From: Methylopila sp. 73B
Lineage (GTDB): Bacteria; Pseudomonadota; Alphaproteobacteria; Rhizobiales; Methylopilaceae
Direction of reading: 5' to 3'
DNA length: 64,000 bases
Assembly: GCF_000526315.1 (NCBI RefSeq)
Contig: NZ_JAFV01000001.1
Span: 3,350,501-3,414,500, forward strand
The translations under genes were made by a program, and so were the position numbers. Each line of letters opens with the position of its first letter. The stretch's first letter is position 1. Shown here piece by piece: positions 1 to 9,325 of the stretch. A model generated the notes under the pieces. It was not told where the DNA came from, did not search any database, and saw nothing but the letters and a program-made list of their open reading frames with translations.

Positions 1-78
1 AATGGATCGTTAAAACGTGCGGCGCGACAACGGAGTCCGGCTCCGAATTCCGCCCCGAAGGACCAGGATTTCCCGCCT

Positions 79-738
79 ATGCTGCGTTTCGAAAACGTCG
101 GTCTGCGCTACGGGCCCGGGCCCGAGGTGCTGCGCGACCTGACGTTCGAGATCGAATCGAACTCGTTCCAGTTCCTGACCGGGCCGTCGGGAGCGGGCAA
201 GACCTCGCTGCTGCGCCTTCTGTTCCTGGCGCTGAAGCCGACGCGCGGCCTCGTCAACATCTTCGGCCGGGACATGGCCACGCTCCCGAAGAAGGACCTG
301 CCGGGCCTGCGCCGGCGGATCGGCGTCGTGTTTCAGGACTTCCGGCTGCTCGACCACATGACGACCTATGAGAACGTCGCGCTGCCGCTCAGGGTGGCGG
401 GCCGCGACGAGAGCTCGTATCGTGCCGAAGTCGTCGAGCTGCTCGGCTGGGTCGGACTCGGGGAGCGTCTCGACGCCCTGCCGCCCGTGCTCTCGGGCGG
501 CGAAAAGCAGCGCGCGGCCATCGCCCGGGCGCTGGTCGCGCGGCCCGAGCTGCTGCTCGCCGACGAGCCCACCGGCAACGTCGACCCGCAGCTCGCGCGC
601 CGCATCCTCCGGCTCTTCGTCGAGCTTCACAAATCCGGAACCTCGGTCGTGATCGCCACCCACGACATCGCCCTCATGGATCTCTACGACGCGCGCCGCC
701 TCGTGCTCCACGACGGCCGGCTCCATATCTACGAATGA
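79..738 (+). CDS. ftsE: Cell division ATP-binding protein FtsE
   Basis: ABC-type ATPase that pairs with FtsX at the inner face of the division site, where the complex controls periplasmic peptidoglycan hydrolases. The 219-residue length is normal for FtsE. Visible motifs are Walker A GPSGAGKT (residues 35-42), Q-loop region VVFQDFRL (about 83-90), signature LSGGEKQ (138-144), Walker B LLLADEPTGN (158-167) and a switch-histidine region IATHD. The ATG is followed directly by the usual FtsE opening (MLRFENVGLRYG). The stop overlaps the ftsX start as ATGA, so the two are translationally coupled. Positions 1-78 upstream hold only leader sequence. Confidence 0.96.
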   Translation: MLRFENVGLRYGPGPEVLRDLTFEIESNSFQFLTGPSGAGKTSLLRLLFLALKPTRGLVNIFGRDMATLPKKDLPGLRRRIGVVFQDFRLLDHMTTYENVALPLRVAGRDESSYRAEVVELLGWVGLGERLDALPPVLSGGEKQRAAIARALVARPELLLADEPTGNVDPQLARRILRLFVELHKSGTSVVIATHDIALMDLYDARRLVLHDGRLHIYE

Positions 739-1730
739 GCGCCAACGCCGCCGCCGCGCCGGAGCCCAAGGGCCGTCCGGCCCCGAAGACCGGCCCCAAG
801 CCGAAGACGAAGACCGCGAACGCACCCAAAGCGCGGCGGCAGGGGCCGATCGTTCCCGCGTCCTCCGTCTCGGGCCACACCCTCGTGATGGTCATCGCGA
901 TCATGACCTATCTCGCGGCCCTGACCGCGGGCGCGGTCGATCTCGTGCGCGCCACCGCGGCGGGTTGGGAGCGGGACATCGTGCGCGAGACGACCGTCCA
1001 GATCCGCCCCGCCGACGGCCGCGACATGAACGCGGCGGTAGCGCGCGTCGCCGAGATCGCTCGCGCCGCGCCCGGCGTCGTCGAAGTGCGGCCCTACAGC
1101 GAGGCCGAGACCGCCCGTCTGCTGGAGCCCTGGCTCGGCGCCGGCCTGTCGTTCTCGGATCTGCCGATCCCGCGGCTCGTGGTGCTGCGTCTGTCGGACG
1201 ACGGTCGCTTCGATCCCGCCGCGCTGAAGGCGGCGCTCGAGCGGGAGGCGCCGGGCGCCTCGCTCGACGACCACCGGCGCTTCCTCGATCGTCTCGTCGC
1301 CATGGCGCGCACGCTGGTCGCGCTCGGCCTCGGCGTGCTCGCGCTGGTGCTGGCCGCGACGGTGCTGTCGGTCGTCTTCGCCACGCGGGGGGCGATGGCC
1401 GGAAATCGCGACATCGTTCAGGTGCTGCATTTCGTCGGCGCCAAGGACGGCTACATCGCCGGCCAGTTCCAGCGCCGCTTCCTGAGGCTCGGCCTCAAGG
1501 GAGGGCTTGCGGGCGGCCTCGCCGCGATCGCGACCTTCCTGCTCGCCGAACTGACGGCCGAGCAGGGCGTCGGCAGCGCCGCCGTCGACCAGATGGACGC
1601 CCTGTTCGGCAGGTTTCAGGTCGGACCCACCGCCTACGCCGGCGTCGTGGCCATCGTCGTGCTGATCTCGGTCCTCACCGCCGTGACCTCGCGCGTCACC
1701 GTGTTCCGGACGCTGCGCGCCCTGGATTGA
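735..1730 (+). CDS. ftsX: Cell division permease FtsX
   Basis: Membrane partner of FtsE. The 331-residue protein has a Pro/Lys/Ala-rich cytoplasmic N-terminus of about 45 residues, a first membrane segment (about 48-71), a large periplasmic loop of about 120 residues, and three further membrane segments near 192-217, 255-272 and 299-320. This is the four-helix FtsX/MacB-like layout. The start overlaps the ftsE stop by four bases. The long basic N-terminal tail is common in alphaproteobacterial FtsX but carries no motif I can name. Confidence 0.94.
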   Translation: MSANAAAAPEPKGRPAPKTGPKPKTKTANAPKARRQGPIVPASSVSGHTLVMVIAIMTYLAALTAGAVDLVRATAAGWERDIVRETTVQIRPADGRDMNAAVARVAEIARAAPGVVEVRPYSEAETARLLEPWLGAGLSFSDLPIPRLVVLRLSDDGRFDPAALKAALEREAPGASLDDHRRFLDRLVAMARTLVALGLGVLALVLAATVLSVVFATRGAMAGNRDIVQVLHFVGAKDGYIAGQFQRRFLRLGLKGGLAGGLAAIATFLLAELTAEQGVGSAAVDQMDALFGRFQVGPTAYAGVVAIVVLISVLTAVTSRVTVFRTLRALD

Positions 1731-1784
1731 CGGGGCGGCTTGCGAGGGCGCGCGCCGAGGCGCACTTTGGATGATGAGGACGGC

Positions 1785-2495
1785 GTGACCAGCATGGACG
1801 GGCAGGCGCAGGTGCGAACCAGCGGAGCGGCGACGCCGCCGGGCGGCGCCTTCTGGCGCGCCGCCCGCACGCTGCTCGTCGTCTCGCTGACCGCCGGCGC
1901 GATCGCCGGGGCCGGATTCGCCGTCTTCCTCACGCTCGTGCCGCGGGACGAACCACCGGCCTCGGTCCGCGGCGACGGCATCGTGGCGCTGACCGGAGGG
2001 GCTGAGCGCCTCGCCGACGCCCTCCGCCTGTTGTCCTCCGGCAGCGGACGCCGTCTGCTGATCTCCGGGGTTCATCCGTCGACCACCGAGCAGGAGCTGG
2101 CGCGCGCCCAGCCGGATTACGCCCAGTTCGCGCGCTGCTGCGTCGATCTCGGCCGCCGCGCGCTCAACACCGCGGGCAACGCCATCGAGACGCGGCGGTG
2201 GGCCGAACGCCACGGGTTTCGCTCGCTCGTCGTCGTCACCTCGGGCTATCACATGCCACGCACGATGATGGAGCTCGCGCGGCAGATGCCGAACATCGAA
2301 CTGATCCCCTACGCCGTCGTCACCGAGCGCCTGCGCGAAGAACCGTGGTGGGGCGATTGGGCGACGACGAAGCTGTTGGCCGGCGAATACGTGAAATACG
2401 TGGCCGCCCTCGTGCGCGTCCGCCTCGCGCCGCGCCTGGCCGAGACCGAGACGGCCGCCAAGGGGCGCCCGTCGCCCGCGGCCTGCTGCTCCTGA
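1785..2495 (+). CDS. YdcF/SanA-like DUF218 membrane-anchored protein
   Basis: DUF218 (YdcF-like) protein, 236 residues from the GTG at 1785, which has GAGG six bases upstream; an in-frame ATG at 1794 is the alternative. One N-terminal membrane segment (about residues 25-50) is followed by the domain: an IVALTGGAERL strand, a RRLLISGVHP segment, the N-rich TAGNAIETRRWA region and VVVTSGYHMPRTM. Family members are linked to envelope integrity, but their reaction is not settled. It lies between ftsX and plsC in what looks like one transcript, a common arrangement in Hyphomicrobiales, which favours an envelope role. Confidence 0.85.
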   Translation: MTSMDGQAQVRTSGAATPPGGAFWRAARTLLVVSLTAGAIAGAGFAVFLTLVPRDEPPASVRGDGIVALTGGAERLADALRLLSSGSGRRLLISGVHPSTTEQELARAQPDYAQFARCCVDLGRRALNTAGNAIETRRWAERHGFRSLVVVTSGYHMPRTMMELARQMPNIELIPYAVVTERLREEPWWGDWATTKLLAGEYVKYVAALVRVRLAPRLAETETAAKGRPSPAACCS

Positions 2496-2514
2496 CGGCC
2501 GCGACCGCCTGCCC

Positions 2515-3318
2515 GTGACCGAGCCTCATCTCCCGCGCCGCGCCGGCGCCGCCGTGTTCTGGCGCTCCGTCGGCTTCACCGTAGCCTTCACGCTCCAGAC
2601 CTTCGCGATCGCGGCGGTGAGCCTGCCGATCGTGCTGTTCCTGCCGCGACGCCATGTCCTCGCCGTCGCGAAGTTCTGGTGCCGGCGCAGCGTCGCGCTC
2701 ACCCACGCGATCCTCGGCATCGAGGTCGAGATCCGCGGCCGCGAGCACATCCCGACCGGCGCCGCCATCATCGCCGCGAAGCACCAGTCGGAGCTCGAGA
2801 CCTTCGCCATGGTGCCGGCGATCCGCGATCCCCTGTTCGTTCTGAAGCGGGAACTGACCTGGATCCCGTTCTTCGGCTGGTTCCTGATGCGGCTGCGCAT
2901 GATCGCGATCAACCGATCGGCAGGCTCCGACGCGCTGGCGCAGATCTTGGCGCAGGCGAAGATCGTCGCCGCGGAAGATCGCCAAATCATCATCTTTCCC
3001 GAAGGCACCCGTCGCCTGATCGGCGCCCCCCCGCGCTACAAGCACGGGGTGTCCCATCTCTATCGCCAGCTCGACCTTCCCGTGACGCCGGTCGCGATGG
3101 ACACAGGCGCGTTCTGGCCGCGGGGAACGTGGCGGAGACGGCCCGGCCGGACGGTCATCGAGTTTCTCGAGCCGATACCGCCCGGTCTCGACCGCGCGAC
3201 CTTCGAACGCGTTCTGCAGGAGCGCATCGAGGGCCGAAGCGCGGCGCTTGCGGCGGAATCGCTCGGCGTTGCGTGGGCGCCTCCTGTGGATACCGGGGGC
3301 GATCCTCTCCGTCCATAA
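2515..3318 (+). CDS. plsC: 1-acyl-sn-glycerol-3-phosphate acyltransferase
   Basis: Converts lysophosphatidic acid to phosphatidic acid in phospholipid synthesis at the inner membrane. The 267-residue protein starts at GTG. A hydrophobic N-terminal stretch (about 15-45) is followed by the acyltransferase HX4E-type motif (H90-QSEL-E95) and the FPEGTRR glycerophosphate-binding motif near residue 165. The catalytic acidic residue is Glu rather than the more usual Asp. It starts 19 bases after the DUF218 gene and is probably the last gene of the ftsEX cluster. It could act on another lysolipid; the motifs only establish the PlsC family. Confidence 0.9.
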   Translation: MTEPHLPRRAGAAVFWRSVGFTVAFTLQTFAIAAVSLPIVLFLPRRHVLAVAKFWCRRSVALTHAILGIEVEIRGREHIPTGAAIIAAKHQSELETFAMVPAIRDPLFVLKRELTWIPFFGWFLMRLRMIAINRSAGSDALAQILAQAKIVAAEDRQIIIFPEGTRRLIGAPPRYKHGVSHLYRQLDLPVTPVAMDTGAFWPRGTWRRRPGRTVIEFLEPIPPGLDRATFERVLQERIEGRSAALAAESLGVAWAPPVDTGGDPLRP

Positions 3319-3349
3319 ATTATCGGTTGACGAGTCTGCCGGGCTCTAC

Positions 3350-3380
3350 GCCGAAACCCTTACCATGGTAGGGTTTCGGC
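3350..3380. promoter_or_regulatory. Strong palindrome immediately upstream of the 3392 gene's ribosome-binding site
   Basis: Two 10-base arms (GCCGAAACCC at 3350-3359 and GGGTTTCGGC at 3371-3380) flank an inner perfect palindrome TACCATGGTA (3361-3370), with a single extra T at 3360. The element ends directly before GGAGG (3381-3385), the ribosome-binding site of the next gene. It could be a DNA operator, an RNA hairpin gating translation, or a terminator for plsC (a TTTT run follows at 3387-3390). Confidence 0.6.
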
Positions 3381-3391
3381 GGAGGATTTTC

Positions 3392-3895
3392 ATGACTGAT
3401 TCGGCCGAACGTGCTGCGGACGTCATTGCGCGAATCGCGGCCGCCATGTCGTCGGAGGCGACCACCACCGCCGCCGACCAGGGTTTGGCGCGCGTCGCGC
3501 AGGAAGGCTCGTTCGACGACCGCTACCGGGTGTGGCGTGGTCGGTCCGGCGCGCGCTATCTCGTGACCGTGATGCCGCTCGGCGAGGCGATCCGCATCGA
3601 GAACGGCGTCGTGCTCGTGGTTGCGGTCGAAGCGGACGGTTCGCGCCGCGTCGTCTGGGCCGGCGAGAGCGGGGCGAGGCTTCCCGGCCTTCGGCTCGAG
3701 CCGGGCCTGCGCGTCGAGGCTCACGTGCATCTGATCGCGCTCAGCGCGGAGAAGCGGCAGGCCGCGATCGACGACCTCGCGGACGGCGCGCAGTCCTACT
3801 CGTCGGTGCTGAGCGTGAGCGCCGATGCGAGCCAGGCGAGCGTCGGGTCCGTCACGCCGAGCCGCTCCAACTCCCGCACGGTGTTCAGGACGTAA
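3392..3895 (+). CDS. Hypothetical protein, 167 residues, function unknown
   Basis: I do not recognise this protein. The ATG at 3392 is chosen because GGAGG lies at 3381-3385; an in-frame ATG at 3365 sits inside the palindrome and lacks such a site. The N-terminal half has helical Ala/Glu-rich character (about 1-40), then a beta-rich core with RYRVWRGRSGARYLVTVMPL and a VVLVVAVEADGSRRVVWAG segment (about 55-105), then a helix ending in KRQAAIDDLADG. No signal peptide, membrane segment or metal motif is seen. The last 33 or so codons run antisense into the 3' end of chaC (100-base convergent overlap), so the C-terminal tail may be read-through rather than conserved sequence. Confidence 0.6.
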   Translation: MTDSAERAADVIARIAAAMSSEATTTAADQGLARVAQEGSFDDRYRVWRGRSGARYLVTVMPLGEAIRIENGVVLVVAVEADGSRRVVWAGESGARLPGLRLEPGLRVEAHVHLIALSAEKRQAAIDDLADGAQSYSSVLSVSADASQASVGSVTPSRSNSRTVFRT

Positions 3896-4338
3896 TCGGG
3901 ATTCGGGCCCGCCGCGCCGACGCTGCAGCGGACGCGCGCGAGGGTCTCTTCCGGAGGCAGGAGTCCCACATACTGGGGATGCTCCTGGTCCACGACATAG
4001 GCGAGCGCCTGCACGGTGCGGTCTCCGTCGAGACGCGTCGGCAGCAGCGTCTCGCGGTAGACGTGGGTCACGAGTTCGCGCTCGCGCAAATAGGCGAGGG
4101 CGCCCGGCACATGCGCGGCGTCGACCCGGAAGGCGATGCCCTGGCATGAGCCGCCTTCGTCGAGGCCGAGCACGAGCCCCGGGCGCTCCGGGGTGCCGCG
4201 GTGGCGATGGGAGGCGATGCAGAGCGCGCGATGATAGCCGTCGACGGTCGCCGGCGATTGCTCGACGAACGCGAAGCCCGGCCGCCACATGAGGGAGCCG
4301 TAGGCGAACACCCACAGGTCGACGTCGGTCGGAATCAT
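3796..4338 (-). CDS. chaC: ChaC-like gamma-glutamylcyclotransferase
   Basis: Cytosolic enzyme of the ChaC family, which splits glutathione to 5-oxoproline and Cys-Gly. Starting at 4338 (MIPTDVDLWVFAYGSL) gives 180 residues, the usual ChaC size; a longer in-frame reading to 4422 adds a basic, non-conserved tail. The YGSLMW substrate-binding loop is near the N-terminus, followed by the RHRGTPERPGLVLGLD region and an LRERELVTHVYRE segment that carries the acidic residues expected at the active site. It is convergent with, and overlaps by 100 bases, the unknown gene at 3392. It stands alone, so its target is inferred from the family. Confidence 0.88.
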   Translation of the reverse strand: MIPTDVDLWVFAYGSLMWRPGFAFVEQSPATVDGYHRALCIASHRHRGTPERPGLVLGLDEGGSCQGIAFRVDAAHVPGALAYLRERELVTHVYRETLLPTRLDGDRTVQALAYVVDQEHPQYVGLLPPEETLARVRCSVGAAGPNPDYVLNTVRELERLGVTDPTLAWLASALTLSTDE

Positions 4339-4469
4339 CCCGTCGCGGTCGAGGACCGGCCCTAGCGATTGACAGGAGAAGCGGCGTCCGTTTCCGGTAC
4401 CAGCCCTGCGCCGTCGCGGCAAGACGACGGCGCGTCGCGTCCTGCTCGCGCAGAGAATGAGATCCGCCC

Positions 4470-5561
4470 ATGACGTCCCCGATGTCGCCGCCCCCGACCC
4501 GCTCTCCTGAGGCGCCGCCGCCCTCCCGCGGCTTGTCGCGCTGGGGCGTGTTCCTGCCCGTGGCGCTTCTCGTCGCGCTGGCGGCGGGCTGGTCCGTCTT
4601 CTGGTTCGTGGCGGCGGGCAAGGCGACCGAAGCCGCGGACGCCTGGATCGCGCGCGAAGCCAAGCGCGGACGGACCTACGCCTGCGCCGAACGCGACACG
4701 TCGGGGTTTCCGTTCCGGATCGAGCTGTCCTGCAACGGCGCGACGGCGAGCCTGCCGGCGGACGGCGGCCCGGTCGTTGCGACCGCTCCGCGCTTCGTCG
4801 CGGTCGCCCAGATCTACGATCCGCGCCGGCTGATCGGCGACGTCCGCGGGCCGATCGAGGTAACGGACGGGAGCGGCCGCAACGCCACCCTGTCGTTCGC
4901 GACCGCGCAGGCGAGCGTCGCGGTTTCTTCGGACCGCCGGTTCGAGCGCACCTCGATCGCGCTGACGGCGCCGCGGCTGGTGGCGGGCGCCGACGAGATC
5001 GGCGCGGCGAAGCATCTCGAGCTTCATCTCCGGCGCGCGCCGGACGGAGCCGACGGCGTCTACGACCTGGCCGTGCGCGTCGAGCAGGCGACCTCGCCGG
5101 CGCTCGCGCTGGTGCCCGTGGGCGCCGGGCCGCTGTCGGGCGAACTGCAGATCGAGGCGCGTGGGGTGGGCGACCTCGCGCCGCAACCGACCTCCGAACG
5201 GCTGCGGGCCTTCGCCGAGGCCGGCGGTCGCCTGCATGTCGCGCTGGCGCGCGTTACCCGCGGCGACGTGGCGGCCGAGGCCAAGGGCGACCTCGCGCTG
5301 AACATCGAAGGCCGGCCCGAGGGCAAGCTCACCCTTACCGCCCGCGGGGTCGACCAACTCGTCCAGACCCTGTTCGGGGCGGGCGAGGAGAGCGACGGCA
5401 AGAAGGACCTGCTGTCGTCGCTGCTCGGCGCCGGCGCCAAGATGCTGGGGTCGCCGGCCACCCTCGACGACCGGCCCGCCACCGCTTACCCCGTCCGGAT
5501 CGCGAACGGGCGGCTCTCCATCGGTCCCGTGAAGCTCTGGCGGTCGCCGCCCCTGTTCTGA
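4470..5561 (+). CDS. DUF2125 domain-containing protein
   Basis: Exported or membrane-anchored protein of the DUF2125 family, common in alphaproteobacteria and of unknown function. The 363-residue product has a Pro/Ser-rich cytoplasmic tail, one membrane segment (about 25-52, VFLPVALLVALAAGW), then a periplasmic domain. The family-typical TYACAERDTSGFPFRIELSC region, with two cysteines that could form a disulfide, lies near residues 70-90. The remainder is beta-rich and fits a lipid- or envelope-binding sandwich, but that is inference. It is a single gene, divergent from chaC and upstream of ubiE. Confidence 0.82.
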   Translation: MTSPMSPPPTRSPEAPPPSRGLSRWGVFLPVALLVALAAGWSVFWFVAAGKATEAADAWIAREAKRGRTYACAERDTSGFPFRIELSCNGATASLPADGGPVVATAPRFVAVAQIYDPRRLIGDVRGPIEVTDGSGRNATLSFATAQASVAVSSDRRFERTSIALTAPRLVAGADEIGAAKHLELHLRRAPDGADGVYDLAVRVEQATSPALALVPVGAGPLSGELQIEARGVGDLAPQPTSERLRAFAEAGGRLHVALARVTRGDVAAEAKGDLALNIEGRPEGKLTLTARGVDQLVQTLFGAGEESDGKKDLLSSLLGAGAKMLGSPATLDDRPATAYPVRIANGRLSIGPVKLWRSPPLF

Positions 5562-5633
5562 TCTGGCGCGGCGCGGGCCGCCGCGGTAGGGTCCAGCCGC
5601 CCGAGGCGGAGCGTTCCGCCTCCCGAGGACGCC

Positions 5634-6407
5634 ATGGACCGACCTGACCCAACGCACGACGAAGACACGCATTTCGGCTTTTCCGACGTGCGCACGACCG
5701 AGAAGCAGGGGCTGGTCGACGACGTCTTCCACAAGGTCGCCTCGCGCTACGACCTGATGAACGACCTGATGTCCGGCGGCCTGCACCGCGCCTGGAAAGC
5801 GGCGATGGTGACGGCGATCGCTCTCCCGAAAGCGGCACGGCCGTTCAAGATGCTGGACGTGGCCGGGGGCACCGGCGACATCGCCTTCCGCGCGCTGAAG
5901 CAGGGCGGCGCCGGCGTCGACGTGACGGTGCTCGACATCAACGGCGCCATGCTCGCCGTCGGCAAGGAGCGCGCGGCTGCGCGCCGGCTGGGCCAACGGG
6001 TCGAGTTCGTGCAGGGCAACGCCGAGGAGCTGCCGTTCCCGGACCGCTCCTTCGACGCGGTCACGATCGCCTTCGGCATCCGCAACGTTCCGCGCATCCC
6101 CAAGGCGCTGAAGGAGATGCGGCGCGTGCTCAAGCCGGGAGGGCGGGCGCTGGTGCTGGAGTTCTCGACCGTCGACGTCCCCGGCCTCGACAAGGTCTAC
6201 GACGCGTTCTCGTTCCGGGTGATCCCCCAGCTCGGCAAGCTCGTGGCCGGCGACGCGGAGCCCTACCAGTATCTGGTCGAGTCGATCCGCCGCTTCCCCG
6301 ACGCGGCGACCTTCGCCGAGATGATGCGCGAGGCGGGCTTCGAGCAGGTGACCGCGACGCCCATGACCGGCGGCGTCGCCGCGCTGCATCTGGGCTTCCG
6401 AATTTGA
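5634..6407 (+). CDS. ubiE: Ubiquinone/menaquinone C-methyltransferase UbiE
   Basis: SAM-dependent C-methylation of the benzoquinol ring in ubiquinone synthesis. The 257-residue protein has the UbiE signature: the [25 protein letters not shown] opening split around residues 32-55, SAM motif [14 protein letters not shown], the acidic VLDIN motif II, and [14 protein letters not shown]. The C-terminus [15 protein letters not shown] is typical. It is followed after 64 bases by ubiB, as in many Hyphomicrobiales, so the two probably share a transcript for quinone synthesis. Confidence 0.96.
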   Translation: MDRPDPTHDEDTHFGFSDVRTTEKQGLVDDVFHKVASRYDLMNDLMSGGLHRAWKAAMVTAIALPKAARPFKMLDVAGGTGDIAFRALKQGGAGVDVTVLDINGAMLAVGKERAAARRLGQRVEFVQGNAEELPFPDRSFDAVTIAFGIRNVPRIPKALKEMRRVLKPGGRALVLEFSTVDVPGLDKVYDAFSFRVIPQLGKLVAGDAEPYQYLVESIRRFPDAATFAEMMREAGFEQVTATPMTGGVAALHLGFRI

Positions 6408-6471
6408 GCGGACCGTCGATCCCGCACGCCCCCGCCGCGCCCGCCGGCGGCCGACCTGCGCCGGCGGCGTC

Positions 6472-8043
6472 ATGTCCGTACTGAGCGTCGCGCCGAACCT
6501 GCTGCGTCTCGCGCGCGGCGGCTTCGTGATGGCGCGCGAGGGCGCGCTCCGGCTCGCGGATCCGATCGACCTGCCGCCGCACATTCGTACGCTGATCCGG
6601 CTCGGCCGCCTGATCGAGCGCCGCGGCGCGACCGACGGCGCCGACGGCCTCGCCCGCGCGCTGCAGCGCCTTGGACCGTCCTACGTCAAGCTGGGCCAGT
6701 TCCTCGCCACCCGGCCCGACGTGGTGGGCCTGCGGACGGCGCGCGACCTGGAACGTCTGCAGGACCGCGTCGACCCCTTCCCCCAGGACCAGGCCGAGGC
6801 CGCGATCGAAGAGGCGCTGGCGGCGCCGCTCGCGGCCCGTTTCGTCGCGCTCGGGCCTGCGGTGGCGGCGGCCTCGATCGCCCAGGTGCATCAGGCGACG
6901 GTGCGCGACGCCTTCGGCGAGCGCGTGGTCGCGGTCAAGGTGCTGCGCCCCGGCGTCGCGCATCGGATCGGGCGGGATCTCGAGGCCTTCCTCGCCATCG
7001 CGCGCATGATCGAGCGCTGGGTCCCGAAGGCCCGGCGTTTGAAGCCCGTCGTGGTGGTGGAGACGCTGGCGCGCTCGGTCGCGATCGAGATGGACCTGCG
7101 CCTCGAAGCCGCCGCCCTCTCGGAGATCGCGGAGAACACCGCCGCAGACCCCGGTTTCCGCGTGCCCGAGGTGGACTGGGAGCGCACCGCGCGCGGCGTG
7201 CTCACCATGGAGTGGATCGCGGCGATCAAGCTCTCGGACCGCGAGGGCTTGGTGGCCGCGGGGCTCGACCTACCGGCGCTGGGCCAGCTGGTGATGCAGA
7301 CCTTCCTGCGGCACGCCATGCGCGACGGCTTCTTTCACGCCGACATGCACCCGGGAAACCTGTTCGTGGACGCGGGCGGCGGCCTGATCGCGGTCGACTT
7401 CGGCCTGACCGGCCGGCTCGGCAAGAAGGAGCGGCGCTTCCTCGCCGAAATCCTTCACGGTTTCATCACCCGCGACTACAAGCGAATCGCCGAGGTGCAT
7501 TTTGAAGCCGGCTATGTTCCGGCTGACCAGTCGGTCGACGAGTTCGCCCGCGCGCTCCGCGCCATCGGCGAGCCGATCCATTCCCGCACCGCCGACCAGA
7601 TCTCGATGGCCAAGCTGCTCACGCTGCTGTTCGAGGTGACGGAGCTGTTCCAGATGCAGACGCGGCCCGAGCTGCTGATGCTGCAGAAGACCATGGTGGT
7701 GGTGGAGGGCGTCGCGCGGTCGCTCGACCCGAAGCTCGACATGTGGGCGACGGCGGCCCCCGTCGTCCGCGAATGGCTCGAGCGCAACCTCGGGCCGATC
7801 GGAATCGCCGAGACGGCGGCCGAAGAGCTCCGTCAGCTCGTGCGGGGCCTCGGCGCCGTGCCGGAGCTTCTGCTGCGGATCGAACGCACCTCGATCGAGT
7901 TCGAGGAGGTCGTGCGCGGCGGCCTGAGCTATTCGGAGGAAAGCATCCAGGCGATCGTCGGCGGCGTCCGCCGCGCGGCGCTGTGGAGCAATCTGGCCTT
8001 GATCGCGATTGCGGTCGGGCTGCTGGTATACGTCTTCCGCTAA
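6472..8043 (+). CDS. ubiB: UbiB, ABC1/ADCK atypical kinase for ubiquinone biosynthesis
   Basis: Atypical protein-kinase-like ATPase required for ubiquinone synthesis; family members are thought to extract or organise lipid intermediates at the membrane. The 523-residue protein shows the KxGQ motif (SYVKLGQFLATRPD, about 72-85), the Ala-rich loop AAASIAQVHQA, the catalytic-loop region HADMHPGNLFVD and IAVDFGLTGRLG, and a hydrophobic C-terminal anchor (WSNLALIAIAVGLLVYVF). Length and C-terminal anchor match the family. It sits between ubiE and coaBC. Confidence 0.95.
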   Translation: MSVLSVAPNLLRLARGGFVMAREGALRLADPIDLPPHIRTLIRLGRLIERRGATDGADGLARALQRLGPSYVKLGQFLATRPDVVGLRTARDLERLQDRVDPFPQDQAEAAIEEALAAPLAARFVALGPAVAAASIAQVHQATVRDAFGERVVAVKVLRPGVAHRIGRDLEAFLAIARMIERWVPKARRLKPVVVVETLARSVAIEMDLRLEAAALSEIAENTAADPGFRVPEVDWERTARGVLTMEWIAAIKLSDREGLVAAGLDLPALGQLVMQTFLRHAMRDGFFHADMHPGNLFVDAGGGLIAVDFGLTGRLGKKERRFLAEILHGFITRDYKRIAEVHFEAGYVPADQSVDEFARALRAIGEPIHSRTADQISMAKLLTLLFEVTELFQMQTRPELLMLQKTMVVVEGVARSLDPKLDMWATAAPVVREWLERNLGPIGIAETAAEELRQLVRGLGAVPELLLRIERTSIEFEEVVRGGLSYSEESIQAIVGGVRRAALWSNLALIAIAVGLLVYVFR

Positions 8044-8113
8044 GCGAGGCTCGGACGCGGCGCCTGGATCGGCATCCATTGGTCCCCTCGTCCTCAACGT
8101 ACGGCGTCAGCGC

Positions 8114-9325
8114 ATGAGCTCCTCCCGCATCCTGCTCGTCATCGGCGGCGGCATCGCCGCCTACAAGACGCTCGACCTGATCCGCCGTCTGAAGGAGCGC
8201 GGCTTCTCCGTCCGCGCGATCCTGACCAAAGCCGCGGCGGAGTTCGTGACCCCGCTGTCGGTCGGGACGCTCACGGCGGAGCCGGTGTTCCAGGAGCTGT
8301 TCGACCTGACGCAGGAGCAGGACGTGGGCCACATCCGGCTCGCCCGCGACGCCGATCTGGTGGTGGCGGCGCCGGCGACGGCCGACCTGCTCGCCAAGAT
8401 GGCGAACGGGCTCGCCAACGACCTCGCCTCGACCACGCTGTTGGCCACCACCGCGCCAGTGCTCGCGGTCCCCGCCATGAACCCGACGATGTGGGCGCAC
8501 CCCGCCACGCGTCGAAACGTGGCCTGGCTCGAGGCGCAGGGCGTCGCGTTCGTCGGCCCCGAGGAGGGCCTTATGGCCGAGCGCGGCGAGAGCGGGCTCG
8601 GCCGGATGAGCGAGCCGCTCGCGATCGTGGCCGCCGTCGAAGCGCGGCTGCGGCCGACCGCCGGCGGGCTGGCGGGCCGGCGGGTGCTGGTGACGTCGGG
8701 CCCGACGCATGAGCCGATCGATCCCGTGCGCGTGCTGGCGAACCGCTCGTCCGGCCGCCAGGGCCACGCCATCGCCGCCGCCGCCGCGCGGGCGGGCGCG
8801 GAGGTCACGCTGGTGTCCGGCCCCGTGGCGCTGCCCGATCCCGCCGGCGTGACGACGGTCCATGTGGAGAGCGCCCGGGAGATGCTGGCCGCCGTGGAGG
8901 CCGCGCCGCCGGCGGACGTGGCGGTGTTCGCCGCCGCCGTGGCCGACTGGCGGGTGGCCGAGGACGCCGTCCAGAAGATCAAAAAGGGCGCAGGCGGCCC
9001 TCCGACGCTGACGCTGGTCGAGAACCCCGACATCCTGGCGAGCGTCGCCCGCAGGACCGAGGGGCGGCCGGAGTTGGTGGTGGGCTTCGCGGCGGAGACC
9101 GAGAACGTGCTGGACAACGCGCGCGCCAAGCTCGCCCGCAAGGGCTGCGACCTGATCGTGGCGAACGACGTTTCGGCCGGGGGCGGCGGCGTCATGGGCG
9201 GCGCGCGCAACACCGTGCATCTCGTCGGGAGCGGCGGCGTCGAATCCTGGGAGACAATGACCAAGGAAGCCGTCGCCGAGGCGCTCGTCGCGCGCTTCGC
9301 AGCCGCCCTGAGGCCGCGGCCATGA
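8114..9325 (+). CDS. coaBC: Bifunctional phosphopantothenoylcysteine decarboxylase / phosphopantothenate-cysteine ligase
   Basis: Carries out the second and third steps of coenzyme A synthesis. The ATG at 8114 gives 403 residues beginning [17 protein letters not shown], the normal CoaC flavoprotein start; upstream in-frame codons read into the ubiB tail and are not used. The CoaC half shows the PAMNPTMW and HPATRRN motifs, and the CoaB half the linker [31 protein letters not shown] and KIKKG motifs. Its stop overlaps the dut start as ATGA; the coaBC-dut pairing is widespread. Confidence 0.96.
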   Translation: MSSSRILLVIGGGIAAYKTLDLIRRLKERGFSVRAILTKAAAEFVTPLSVGTLTAEPVFQELFDLTQEQDVGHIRLARDADLVVAAPATADLLAKMANGLANDLASTTLLATTAPVLAVPAMNPTMWAHPATRRNVAWLEAQGVAFVGPEEGLMAERGESGLGRMSEPLAIVAAVEARLRPTAGGLAGRRVLVTSGPTHEPIDPVRVLANRSSGRQGHAIAAAAARAGAEVTLVSGPVALPDPAGVTTVHVESAREMLAAVEAAPPADVAVFAAAVADWRVAEDAVQKIKKGAGGPPTLTLVENPDILASVARRTEGRPELVVGFAAETENVLDNARAKLARKGCDLIVANDVSAGGGGVMGGARNTVHLVGSGGVESWETMTKEAVAEALVARFAAALRPRP

